Positions 47,324 to 59,000 of a stretch of DNA of 64,000 bases are shown piece by piece. Each line of letters begins with the position of its first letter. The first letter of the stretch is position 1. The position numbers and the translations under genes are program-made. The DNA is from Yamagishiella unicocca. Lineage: Eukaryota; Chlorophyta; Chlorophyceae; Chlamydomonadales; Volvocaceae. The notes under the pieces were generated by a model, which saw nothing but the letters and a program-made list of their open reading frames with translations, made no database searches and was not told where the DNA came from. The stretch lies in NCBI GenBank assembly GCA_003116995.1, contig BDSL01000002.1:2502001-2566000 (forward strand), given 5' to 3'.

Positions 47324-49356
47324 TCAATCCGCCTCCATCGGCGCCGGCCCACCCTCTCGCTCCGCCTCCGCGCCAGCACCGCCCTCGCCGCCTGCCGCCG
47401 GCGCATCCAAGGTCTCGCCCTCGTTCAGCGCCGCCGCGGCCGCCGCCGCGCCGCCGTCCGCCGCCGCCGCGGCCGGCGCTACACCCGCGGCGTCCGCCGC
47501 CGCCTCGTCGGCCTGCATGGGCTCGTCCTCCTTGAGCGCCGCAATGTACGGCTCCACGGACTCGTCCTCCAGCAGCGTGAAGCTGAGGCCCTTGCCCACC
47601 ACCGCCACGCTGCTGTTGGCGGCGGTGAGCTCACCCTCACTGAGGCTGGACTGCAGGGCGCGGAGGCCGTGGCGCACCAGCTCCTCCAGGGAGGCCCCCG
47701 GGAAGGACTCGTAGTGCTTCTCCAAGTACGTCTTGGCGGCCTGTGTGAGTACCGCAGGACGTGCGGCGGGAGAGAGGCCACCTCAGCTAAGCTCAGGTCA
47801 GAACCATCGGCGTAGTCGGCATAGTCGCAGCCCACGGTGTATTGGCCCCCGGCACTCCGCCCGCCCCTGCCGTTCCAGCGCCCCGGTCCTCCCCGCCAGG
47901 TTGGACGGTCCCTCCGCACCTGTGACCTGGCTCCGATGGCCATCGCCTTGTACTCATAGTAGTTCCCCGAGGGGCAGGTGCTGAAGAGGTGCGGGCCCTG
48001 GGAGTCCACACCCGACACCAGCAGCCCCACGCCGTACGGCCGCTTCCACGACCGCTGCGTGCACACCTGAGACTTGTCGGCTATTTGCCGTACAAGCCGA
48101 CCCACGGGCATCGAGCTCTCGTACACGTATCTGCGCGGCACGCGTGTAACACGTGGCACCCGGTGTTGGTAGCAATCGTGGTGGGGATTTTGGCTCGCAC
48201 GTTGGGTAAGACGACAAGGATAGGGGTTGCATGGTTTTGCGTGCGTTTTTTAAACTACTGGCGTGAGGAAGAAGATGTCCTTTGCGGCCAGTCCTGTTCA
48301 ATCACCCGTTAGCTGCGTTCCTTTTCCCTTCTTACTTTCCTGCAACCCCATTGCAACCCCAGAACCGCATCCTCCACCTCGTCCGCCCCTGCCCCACCCC
48401 AGCTCCGTGGGCTCCGCACCTGTGGTTGATGCACTCCCCGCGCATGTACTTGCAAAGCGAGCGGCCGTCGCCGGTGAGGCCGGCGATGGCGATGCCCATG
48501 TGGTCGTCGATCTTGAAGACCTTGCGCTGGAAGGACGACAGCTCCGACTGGGAGCGCTTCAGTGTCGCCAGGACCACGTGCGTGTCGCTCTGCGGGGCGG
48601 GGCCGAGGGGGGGGGGGAAATAGCAGGGCGGGAGAGATCGAGGGTTTTTTTGTGGTAGCGTGCATTTTTGTGGTAGCGTGCATTTTGATGTCGCCGCTTC
48701 TGGGTTTCAAAGTGCGTGCATTGAAATGCCCAGGTTCAGGGCTTTGCACTGCTCGGCTCAACCGCAAGCAGACTCCCCCAGGCAGCCGGCAGGCGTGTGG
48801 GTGAGGAACGAGCCGGGCGGTGTGCTGAACATCGCCTGGGGAACGCCGGGTCGGACGCGGTCGGACGGAAAACACCGAGTAGACGTGCAGGAGCGCACAG
48901 TTGTCCCCGGGGACGCGCATTTGCCCGCTGAGGATTTGTGCGGTCGATGCGGCATGGTGGCGTTACATATCATATGCTCGTGTCCTAGTGACAACACATA
49001 TCGAGCACCTGTCCACCAGGCGCTAGTAGTAACCCATTGCGCGCCTGCCAGCCTACAGCCCCCCATGCAGTCTCTTCACGGATTTCCGGGCACCCCGCAA
49101 AAGGGAACTGCCCTGCCTTTGCAACACCGTGGCCCTTACCTTGAGGCCAACAGCGCAGCTGCCCTGCTTTACAGCCTCCATAGCATATTCCACCTGGAAC
49201 AGACGGCCCTGTGGACTCCAGGTCGTCACGTCCGTATCATACTGCGGTGCCACGGGAGGGCGGGAGTGCATCGCGTAAGCCCAGGTAGCACAAACAGCCG
49301 CAGGGCACAGGATCTGGTCATTGGAGGACATGTATGCACACCTGGTTCCTAAACAT
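47324..49356 (-). CDS. 20S proteasome subunit alpha type-1
   Basis: Outer-ring alpha subunit of the 20S core particle, without catalytic activity of its own. Exons: 49356-49342, 49241-49140, 48589-48420, 48130-47920, 47740-47324. All are in phase: 304 residues against about 260-280 in the family. The 15-nt first exon encodes MFRNQ and joins to [20 protein letters not shown], the alpha-subunit signature placed exactly as in alpha-1. Further landmarks: [84 protein letters not shown]. The C-terminus after about residue 245 is extended by an Ala/Glu-rich acidic tail ending GPAPMEAD, which accounts for the extra length. It is transcribed away from COX12 across a 356-bp gap. Confidence 0.96.
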
Positions 49357-49712
49357 GGTAGAAGGACTACGGGCGCACTCTGCGCCCTGACAGTGCCCAG
49401 ATCTTTGCCTAGCAAGCTGCCAATTTACAAACTAAGAGCAGCCTGGAGGTTATAAGTGCGTGAACTAGATGTGATGCCGATTACAGAATAAGCTGTGAGC
49501 GGAGGAATACGCGGAATAACCTCCCCCATACATTGTACGGCATCGGGAGTGCAAGTCACATGCAAAGGAAGAGTCAACTTCATGCTTTACGCCCCCGCAT
49601 TGTGCTTTTTCACCCGTGCGGTTGTGCGCAGTGTCCACCTGGCAGGGCACCGAAGCCGGCAATAGTCCGCATTCCTTTTTCACTTCCGGGACTGCTTGTA
49701 ACTGCTCTTACC
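49357..49712. promoter_or_regulatory. Divergent promoter region, proteasome alpha-1 / COX12
   Basis: Only 356 bp separate the two start codons, which face away from each other, so this short stretch must carry both promoters and both 5' UTRs. I could not identify a specific factor-binding site. Confidence 0.6.
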
Positions 49713-50663
49713 ATGGGCAACAACTTCTCGGTTCGTGCGGATGCGGAGCCTCAGCTGATTGAGGTGCGCCTGAGCGCATACGATGGCTTGCTCTTTCGGC
49801 ACGGACCCTCATCGCGGGTTGTCCGGTCTGCAGGAGGAGCCCGCTGCCCCTCCACCTCCGCCTCCGCCTAAGAAGGTTAAGGCGCCAGTGACTCTGGAGG
49901 TGCGACCGGATGATACTTGATGGCGAGTTAGAATTGCCAGCCGGCTTGGGCTTTGCATAACACAGTCCTCCTTGCGCCGCAGTCGCTCTCGGCTGAAGAA
50001 CTCGATGAGCTAAAGACGGAGGTCGTGTCGGAGATTGTGACCAAGCTTGCCGGCGAGGTATGAAAGCCCCGCTTCTGCGGTCCGGTGTCGGTACAATCAA
50101 CACGCTTTGGTACTTATCGCAGGAGGGCGAGAAGCTGCAGGACCTGCTGGAGCCTGAGGTACGTAGCAAATGTAGATTCTTACAAAGCTGAATGCCGATT
50201 CATGTGCCACGCGTGGGAGCAATGACGTCGACTGTCATGCTCGCCCATGCAGGTTATCACCGCGCCCTACGACCCGCGCTTCCCGAACCGCAACCAGGCC
50301 AGGCATTGCTTTGTGCGCTTCAATGAGTACTACAAGTGCGTATATTGCTGGATAGTGGTTTCTCTGAACGTCGGCAAGTTGTGTTCTGCAAGGAAGCCTA
50401 GACAAACCCCATGTCCATTGCAGGTGCATCTATGAGCGTGGTGAGGAGCACGCTCGTTGCCAGTTCTACCAAAAGTCATACCAGTCGCTTTGCCCAAGCG
50501 AGTGGGTGAGTGGGGGCCGGCCGGGTCACAGAACGGGTAACGGTTTAGCTTCTCGTGAAACGTATGTTAAACCAACTCATTATTCCGCTGCATCGCTTGA
50601 AACCTGCAGATTGAAAGCTGGCAGGAGCTTCGTGAGAAGGGTCTGTGGACTGGCAAGTATTGA
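49713..50663 (+). CDS. COX12: Cytochrome c oxidase subunit 6b (COX12)
   Basis: Intermembrane-space subunit of mitochondrial complex IV, imported and oxidised through its twin cysteine motifs. Exons: 49713-49730, 49834-49899, 49983-50057, 50123-50158, 50253-50335, 50424-50505, 50610-50663. All are in phase: 137 residues. The conserved domain (about residues 66-137) reads VITAPYDPRFPNRNQ, CFVRFNEYYKC (a CX9C), CQFYQKSYQSLC (a CX10C), EWIESWQELREKG. The first 65 residues, a Pro-rich then acidic extension, are absent from short animal homologues but similar extensions occur in plants. Six introns in so short a gene, with an 18-nt first exon, are notable. TGTAA follows at 50982. Confidence 0.94.
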
Positions 50664-50981
50664 GGCGGAAGGGGAAAAGCAGACGGGCAACCCCAGGAAG
50701 GCCGTGTCCCATACCGGCGCGAAGAAAATGAAGGGAGTCAGGTGGCGCCGTTGGGGTGCTGCCCTAGAGGTGCCATCGTTCCCACGGCTTAGCAACATTC
50801 AGCAGGTAGAGCAGGCTTGTGGGGTGACGTGAAGTGGTCCCGCGTGTGTTGGCACAACAGAGCTGACATGAGGAGGCCGTTGTTGCCGTTACAGATTGAC
50901 GTAGGTGTGGTTAGAGAGCGTGCTTGACCGACTGCGAGACGGTGACCAACCGGCAAGGGTGGGAATACCGGTACGGTTCTG

Positions 50982-50986
50982 TGTAA
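50982..50986 (+). other. Probable polyadenylation signal TGTAA of COX12
   Basis: Lies about 320 bases downstream of the COX12 stop codon and before the next plus-strand gene. Confidence 0.6.
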
Positions 50987-51076
50987 AATATAAAGGACTG
51001 CCTAAAGCTGTTCCTGCCTATTTATGTTAATACAGGTTTTGTTAGTTTTCTTTAGCGTTTGCTGTATCCCCTAGGA

Positions 51077-54000
51077 ATGTTGGCAAATACTTGCCATCAG
51101 CCGCAGATAGGAAGAGGCTCCCGACGGCAGCATGCGCCGTCTTGTCCTAATCAGCTACCTTGTATAGTGTTGCGAACATGCGCACAACAGGGACGCGGAA
51201 CACGCTCAGTTGTCATGGCCAGCAATCCGAAGGCAGGAGTGGCAGCCAGCAAGGAAGTGGCTCCAGGAATGAGCAAACTAGATATGGAGGTAGGATATGC
51301 ACCTTGAATGGCGGCAGCGTACTTTCTTAGGTTAAGAAAGTCCTCGGCGACCCACAGGCCAAGATGGCGTTCTTGCGCGAGGACCTGAAACATCTTTTTG
51401 ACGACCAGGGCATCGACGCATCCGCGTGAGTGGTGCCAAGCCCCGCTCTGAACGGCATACTGCGCTGCACAAGTCGCTCAGGAGCGCAGATAATAGTCCC
51501 GAACCTCACTCATCCCTCACCCCTAGCTACCACACACACACTTTCCCTAGCGTGTACGTATCTACGCCTACCGATCAAGCCCACCAGCGACATGCTTCGC
51601 CATTCAACAATCCAGAGAGTTTTTCCTGTGGCCCACGGGCCGGTACAGCTTAACTCTCGAAATCCACAGGGCGTTTCACGAAATGTTCGCCATTGATATG
51701 AACTATGGTATATGGCACCTCTGGATCCCTAGTGTAACCGACGGAACCCCTCGGCCCTGGCTTCGGCGCTACCGCATCACTCTCTACCCCACCCACTGCT
51801 GCTGCCGCTTCCTCCTCCCCCATCCTACCGTAGCTACGAGCCCGTTGTCGATTTCCGCGACCCCATCACCACCTACTCCTCCCTCTCTGGCTACCTCTTC
51901 AACATAGCCTTCCTGCGTCGCGCCTTCGACCCGCACTTCACGCTGCACGACATGCGCATCAGCAACAGCGAGCCCAACGGCGTCACCACCAGGTGGACCA
52001 TGGCCATGCGCTTCACGCCCGCGAGTGCGCTGCCCACCCGCAAGTACTGGAACCCCACCATCACGTTCACAGGTGAGGAGAAAAGAGAGTGGGGGAGGGG
52101 GGAGGGAGTTGGGGAGGAGGAAAGAGAGTGGGGGAGGGAGTGGGGGAGGGGTTGAGCAGTGGGTTGTCCAATGCTGGGTGTGAGTGGACGGGCCAGTGGT
52201 ATACGGGCCAGCGTGAGGGACTGAGGTTATGGGGATTGGGAATTTTGGATCGGGATCAGGGTGTGGTCAGGAACACGCGTCGCCGCTCTCGCCGCCAGCC
52301 ACTGACCCACCGACCCCTCTTCCGCACAGGCACTTCCACCTACGTGTTCAATCCCGCCAGCGGGAAGATCTTCCGCCATATCGACACCTGGGATTCTATC
52401 TCGAACCAGGTGCAAATGGGGCCGCAGGGAGAGAGCTGTGCGGAGGCACGGGGCAGGGAAGTGTCGTGCCGTCGTCCGAACATGCACGCGTATATTACCA
52501 CGTCCCCGGCCCTCCCACTGACACGTACCCCTTGTACCACACCTATGCCTTCCTTCCTGCACCCACTCTCGCATTCGATCCCTGCACCACCGCCACCACA
52601 ACGCCCGACAGGAGTTCTTTTCAGTGGAGGGCTTTCTGGACTTCTTCCGCCAGCTGCTGTCCTTCTACTCCACCCCCAGCCTGGAGACGCCCGAGTACAC
52701 CGTGCTCAGGTCAGTTGCAAACGTCAATGCAGCCCGTTTCAGTGTCGAACGGCGATAACTGGAGTAGGTGCTGGCAGCGCCGAGGATTTGGCCTGGTTGT
52801 ATAGCGGCCCTGCAGGCGCCCAGATTGCTCCATACTCACGATCCGCACGCATCCCGACAGGGCTGCGGAAGGGCGGTCCTGGTAAGGTCCTCTCCCTGGC
52901 GCCGTGGTCGGTACACTTACCGTGCTCGCCTCTGTCCCTTTCGTGCCGTACGTGTACGGCAGGCGGGCTCGCGACTACGAGGTGCGGCGCTACGAGCCGT
53001 TCGTGGTGGTGGAGGCGGCCATGGACGCGGCGGGGGCGCTGAATCGGGATGTGCTGCGGTCAGGGCAGGTGAGTGGGAGGCCAGGCTGGCAGGTGACTTG
53101 AGATGAGGAAAACGCAGCCACTGTAATCGTAACACGTTGACACCGATGCCGCGCAGGTGGCCGTCAACCCCGCCGGTCCGGGCAACAAGTCATTCAACAT
53201 CCTGGCGAGGTACATCTTTGGCGACAACAAGGCGGCCGCGCGCATGGCCATGACCACGCCCGTGTTCAGTGACACCACGGGCACCATGAAGTTCGTCATA
53301 GGGCCCTCCGCGATTAAGGTACGGCATGCGGGGGCGGTGCGCTAATTTACCGCTTGTTAGGTTTCGCGCGGAGCCGCAACCTTGTGGAGTCGTGTGCACG
53401 TACATGGGATGTGAGAACTGGTCCTCAACAGGCCATGTGTATTGGCATGGCCCATCCATCCCCCGATCCCCTCCACCCTAGGAACTGAAGCGGCGCCCAC
53501 GCAATGCCGCAGGCGATGCCTTCCCTGCCGTCCCCCAACTCCCCCGCCGTGTCGCTGGGGCGCCAGGAGGGCGGGGTGTTCGCGGTGCGGTTGTTCGGGG
53601 GGTACGCCAAGGAGGAGGACAGCACCCGTGAGGCGAAGGCGCTCAGGTGGGGCTCCAGGAGGGGGGTATGAGAGGAAACCCGTGGGCGATCACTCTATTA
53701 GGAAACCCATGGGCCGTCACTGAATTAGGAAACCGATCAGAAAACCGGTTAGGGCGCCAGGAGGGTGGAAGGGCCTGGGTGCGCCTCATGCGCTGTGCTG
53801 TACTGATTGATAAGAGGTGGCTTGAGTACATTAGGTCAGGTGACTTTCCCCATACCGTGCATGGTGGTAAGGTGTGAGCAATTTGCGGCGGGCAGCCAGT
53901 CCGTCGATGTCAGGGCTGACACCGCGTGCCTTCCGCGCTGTCGTACACCCCTGCGCAGGGATTCACTGGCCCGCGACGGCGTGCGGTGCAGCAGCAAGGT

Positions 54001-54097
54001 CTGGACGCTGGCCCGCTACAACGACCCGTCCACCCCCGCGCCCTTCCGCCGTAACGAGGTGCTGCTGCCGCTGGACGAGTTTGACATGTGGCAGTAG
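51077..54097 (+). CDS. Plastid-targeted DUF2358-SOUL haem-binding family protein
   Basis: Exons: 51077-51289, 51331-51425, 51834-52072, 52330-52409, 52612-52709, 52963-53068, 53157-53318, 53513-53646, 53959-54097. All are in phase: 421 residues. The start at 51077 gives an Arg/Ser/Gln-rich leader ending SVVMA at residue 47, like an algal chloroplast transit peptide with a VxA-type cleavage site; a downstream ATG at 51215 would lose it. Residues 85-240 match the DUF2358 pattern (LREDLKHLF, PVVDFRDPITTYSSLSGY, FFRQLLSFYSTP). Residues 240-420 match the SOUL domain (PEYTVLRRARDYEVRRYEPF, FNILARYIFGDN, MAMTTPVFSDT, LPLDEFD). The same fusion is known in plants (Arabidopsis HBP5 type). Haem binding is inferred from family only. 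Confidence 0.9.
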
Positions 54098-54557
54098 CAG
54101 CTGGGCGCCTTGGGAAACGGCCGCCAGCAGCAGCAGCAGCAGGCAAGCTGCGCATGGGGTTCGAGTTGGAACGGACAAGTATATATACCGGTAGCTTGCC
54201 GGAGAGGGACGTGATATGCCGCATTTTTTAGGGGCTAAGCAGTTGCAGAGATTAGGAGTGACAGAGTGAGGATTGGTAGTAGTATTTGTTACTCGCCTGA
54301 AGAAGTTGCAGTAGCAGGCGCGACGTCGCCGAGCCGCAGTAGCAGTAGCAGGGTAGCAAGCAGGGTTCAGAGCGAAGGGTGCACGAGTTTGAGGTGCCAT
54401 ATCCTATTTGCAGTTTTATTGCGGGCACGGTCCCGGTATACGGATGAGTCGTATGGGTTGATGATACACCAGCTGGATCGTGTCGGCGGAGCTTTCCTGT
54501 CCGCTCACGCCGGCGGCCTCGTCAGCAGCCCACCCTGCACTGCTGGTTTGCTGCCAC

Positions 54558-54562
54558 ATGTA
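54558..54562 (+). other. Probable polyadenylation signal TGTAA of the SOUL gene
   Basis: About 460 bases downstream of the stop codon at 54097. Confidence 0.45.
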
Positions 54563-54713
54563 ATGGCGACATCGGCGGATCAGCGGCCCCTGACCGCGTC
54601 AACTGGATGGATGGATGCCTCCAGGCACCTCGGCACACGCCTTGGAGCCTGGAAAACCGCCGTACACCCGCCGTACGCTTGCCGTACAGGTGAAAGGCGC
54701 AAGGAAAAATGGG

Positions 54714-54718
54714 TTACA
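54714..54718 (-). other. Possible polyadenylation signal TGTAA of PAN2
   Basis: TTACA on the plus strand, about 1.3 kb beyond the PAN2 stop. No nearer match was noticed, but the distance is long. Confidence 0.3.
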
Positions 54719-55824
54719 CGCATGGGAGCTAGCTGACGAGCAGCACGTGCCAGCGGCATTGATACCCCCGCTCCCGCCAGCGAGCCCCCGCCGTGACGAA
54801 AGCACTCTCCTGACACATCGACGATCGACATACCAATGCACTAGCTGACACCGCACGATGCAGTGATGCATGTCCCAGCCAAGAGGGCCCCAGCAACTGC
54901 CTATCTGGATGGTGGGGCAGGGGGGTGGGCTCGCACGCCCGGCCAAGATGAGGTTTCCACTCGGCCTATGAACATTCCGTACAACCAACCGCAGACCGTA
55001 CAACTGCACAGGCGCACGGCTTACGCGCCCGCGCATCCAATTGCGTCTGCAGAAACTCCATCAGCGAGCGTCTGGAGGGGCACAAGCAACGCAACCGCCC
55101 TTGAGCTCCTACTACCGCATAACCTGCGTCTTCGAGCTTGGCAATCCGCCCTGGCCGTGTTTCCCCCCCCCCGCCTCGAAACGCGAGGGGGCCTGGAAGC
55201 AAGTCCCCCGTCTCAAAAACCGGCGTCATGGCAGAGGGGGCCCCACCGACCCCCATTTACCGACCCGCTCATCCAGTCAAGCATGGCACAAGCCTTTTTT
55301 GCACCGCCCTTGCCCCGTTCCTCCTTCCCTCCCTTGGCGATGCGCTGCGCTGTGCTGCGGAGGGCGCTATAGATCCCCGGAAGGAGAATATGCCCGCGGC
55401 AGTGCTTTCGCTCCCTACAGCTTGCTGGCCCGCCGCTCCATTTCCGTACCTCTTGTAGGGTGTTGTTCTGCAGTACCGTATGTTCGGGTTTTCTCGCGGA
55501 GGCACGTCACTCCAAATGACATCGCGGCATCGTTTCTGTAGCAACGAGCGCCATCGCCTCTGTAGCAACGAGCGCCAGAATCCAGCCAGCCAGCCACCTA
55601 GCCTAGGAAGGAAGCCTCCCCCGCGGGTCCCCGGCCCCTCCTCGGCCGGCACTGCAAGCTGCCCCCAGCGACAGCAGCCGCACCACTCCATTTCCATTTC
55701 TTGTAGCAGCAAAGGCAGCAGCCCCCCACCTCAAGCTCCATGCATCCCTGACATGTCCACACCTCCCGGTCCACCCACACAATTCGTGCATCCGCTAATC
55801 GATACAGCTGGCACCCCTCGGCCC

Positions 55825-55948
55825 CCACCTCCGGGTTTGCTAGCGCCCCACCTCCGGGTTTGCTAGCCCCCCACCTCCGGGTTTGCTAGCCCCCCACCTC
55901 CGGGTTTGCTAGCCCCCCACCTCCGGGTTTGCTAGCCCCCCACCTCCG
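55825..55948. repeat. 23-bp minisatellite, about 5 copies, just past the PAN2 stop
   Basis: Direct repeats of CCACCTCCGGGTTTGCTAGC plus CCC, with one G/C variant in the first copy. The array begins 56 bp downstream of the PAN2 stop codon and is probably in its 3' UTR. Confidence 0.92.
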
Positions 55949-56003
55949 GCCTCCGCCCCCGGCTCCTCCTGGTCCTACTCCGAGGCTCCGGCCCCTCCGC
56001 CCA

Positions 56004-59000
56004 CTACGCCGCCGCGGACTGCTGCGGTACCCCGTTCCTCAACGTGACCGGCTCCCAGCCGTACTGCTTGCCCCAGGTGTACATCTCGTTCAGCACGCGG
56101 GTGAAGGAGTCGTTGGCGGTGAGCTGCGAGGTGGGAGGTTTCGAGGAAGGCCCGTGGATGCGAGGAGAAACCGTTTAGAAAAAGACGTTTCGAGATGCAT
56201 GCTGGAGGGGGGTTGGGGCCGGTTGGCGTGAGGGTGAGGTTGGGATGGGGGGGAATGGGCACCAAGAGGCTGAGGAATGGATGAGGCGGTGAGGCGGGGC
56301 TTAGTACGTGCGAGTATCCGGCGAGCGTCGCAGCTTCCCCTCGTGCTCCCGCCCAGCGTCACTTCCGTGCCTCTCCCACACTAACGTCCCACTCCCCACC
56401 CGCGCTAGCCAGCTAGCCCTGCCCCGCATCCGCCATAAACGCCTGTCGGCCAACTTGTCCACCACCCCTCACGTCCTGACACGTCGATACCACCACCCTC
56501 CGCGGCCCTCCCACAACTCGCGACCGCCGCCTGCATCCCAACTCCTCACTCCCACGCACCTCTAGGTACTTGTGGTATAGCTTCATGGCCATGCGCGCGT
56601 CCTCGATAGCATCGTGCCCCAGCTGCGGGCCGTGGTGGCCGGCCCCGCCCCCCGAGCCCCCGTGTCCCCCCTGCGCCCCCGGGCCCCCCGCCCCCTGAAT
56701 GCTCGCCCCCAGCAGGTAGCTCGCAAGGAAGCGCAGGCTCAGCTTGCGGCCGCCGCGGTGGCGGAAGAGCTCCGAGGTGTCGACCACCTGCGAAAGGGAG
56801 GACCACATTTGGGTCGGGCAACAAAGGGTCGGTTGCGGCTGCGTTTTGTTTTGTCCAACTCGGTATTCGTGCCGTGCCGGCGGCGGCTAGGTATTCGTGC
56901 CGTGCCTGCCCCTTTTCTGTTGCCGAGCTTCCCGAGCTGTCGCCACAACGCGCCACGCCCCTTTTTTGTTCCATCGCGGCACTCCCCATCGCTTCCCTTC
57001 CCCCGCCGCTGCCGCCCCCCCGGTCTCCTCTCTCCTCTCTGCCCTCAACGCTTTCCCCGCTCGCTGCCCTGCCGCCCACCTGTTCCGGCGGCACCACCAT
57101 GTTGATGCAGCGGAAGTCCTTCCGCAGGTCGTGTCCCACGAACACGCAGCCGCAGTCAAGCAGGTACCTGGGGGCGGGGAGGATCGGGGCAGGATCGGGG
57201 CAGGATCGGGGGAGGATCGGGGGAGGATCGGGGCAGGATCGGGGCAGGATCGGGGGAGGATCGGGGAGGATCGGGCAGGATCGGGGAGGATCGGGGAGGA
57301 TCGGGGGAGGATCGGGCGAGGATCGGGGGAGGATCGGGGCAGGATCGGGGGAGGATTGGGGGAGGATCGAGGTTTTGGAGGGGGAGGCGATGAGGATAGG
57401 CCCAGGTCCCATTTGGATGAGGAGCCTTCCGCCCTAGCCCCCAGTAGCATCCTGCCCCACCGCTACAATCGCTTCCCCACCACTCACTTGAGCTTGAGGT
57501 AGGTGTGTTTAAGCGTGGTGGTGTAGTGCCGGCTGACCCCTGGGTCCAGATCTCCCGGCTGGATGCCGCTCCAGCGGGTCAGGTAGTCGTACACCGGCTC
57601 CACTGCGCGCACGTAATCGTCCACACAGCAACCGCCGGCCAGGGGACCCGGCTCCGCGACCACAACCGCCACCCGGGCCAGGGTCAGGCTGCGTTAGGGT
57701 ATTGGGCGGGAGGCATCAGCTACGTGCTTCATGACGACAGCATGTCTCGTGTCGGAGCGGGATTGTTACCAACAGGGTGTCTACGTACCCGCGCAGCTGA
57801 TCATATACCACTTCCCCACCCCACCCCAATCCTCGCCGCCACAGCCACAGCCACAGCACCACCAGTTCGCCACGCTTCCCTCCAGGGCCTCCCACCCACC
57901 GCGACTGCTTCAGCTGCACCAGATCCATCCCCCCTCCGTGGTGGTGGTAGTGCTGTTGCTGGTGGTGGTGGTGCAGGCCCAGGATGCCCGGCTCCGGAGC
58001 CGCCCGCTCCACCGCCCGGCTCTCCGGCGGCGACGAGGCCACGAACTCGGCGTCAATGGCGAAGCGCAGCCCGGGTCGGGGGGCCATGCGGTTCAGGTCC
58101 AGAGGCTTGAACCTGCGGGGTAATTGAATGATTGGTTGGTTGGTTGGTTGGTCCGCTGGTTGGGATATTCAGTCCGCTTGGTGGTTGGATGCGTGGGTGG
58201 TTGGACGCAACAGGAAGCGAAGGGAGATCAGGGCTGGCGCAGATGTGGTGCGGTACGCAGCCAAACAGGCTTGCGCTGCTCGGGGCCCCCTAGGCCAACC
58301 ACACCCACCTGAAGGGCGGCAGGCCCGCCATGTTGCCCTGCAGCGGCGGCGAGCCACACAGCTGCTTGAATTGATCCATGGTGAGGGTGGGCGCTGCGGC
58401 AGCGGCACCCCCAGCGGCGTGGGCGGGGGCTGCAGCAGCGGCGGCGGCAGCAGCAGCAAGCCGGGGGGAGCCCGACTGCTTCTTGCCGTCGCGACCGCCA
58501 CCACCACCACTGCCACCACCACCACCACCTGCAGACGCCGCTGCGACCGTCGCCACTGCGGTTGCGGTGTTTGCGGCTGCGGCTGCCGCTGCTGCTGCCG
58601 CTGAGGCGGCAGCGGCGGCGGCGAGGTGTGGCGGGGGCGTCGCCTGCGGACCAGAGAGACACAAGAGGGATGTGACGCCCTCATTCCCCAACTCCTCTTG
58701 CTCAGGTTCAGGCTGCCAATTCGTCGCGCTATCAGCTCCTTCATCGGGTGTGAGGACTTTGCTCTGGAAGCCCGCGGCTACCTGGCCTTGCGCCCTCAGC
58801 CATTAAACGGCTGCCCGTCCTAACACCTGATGCCCGTCCTAACACCGCAAGAGCCCCCTGGCTGGCTGCTCAGACCCTACCCCTCACACGGGTCCACGGG
58901 TCTTCCTCGAAACCCCTCACACGGAGCCAACAGCCCACCACTCAAGCAAGGGTAACCCCTGCACCACCACTCCAGGAAGGGGGACCACCCGCACCCACTC

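Larger units (their letters stand above)
54098..56003. other. Convergent 3' region of the SOUL gene and PAN2
   Basis: A plus-strand TGTAA lies at 54558-54562, and a minus-strand one (TTACA on plus) at 54714-54718. These may end the two transcripts, which would then stop within about 160 bp of each other. A 23-bp minisatellite occupies 55825-55948. No further gene seen. Confidence 0.45.
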
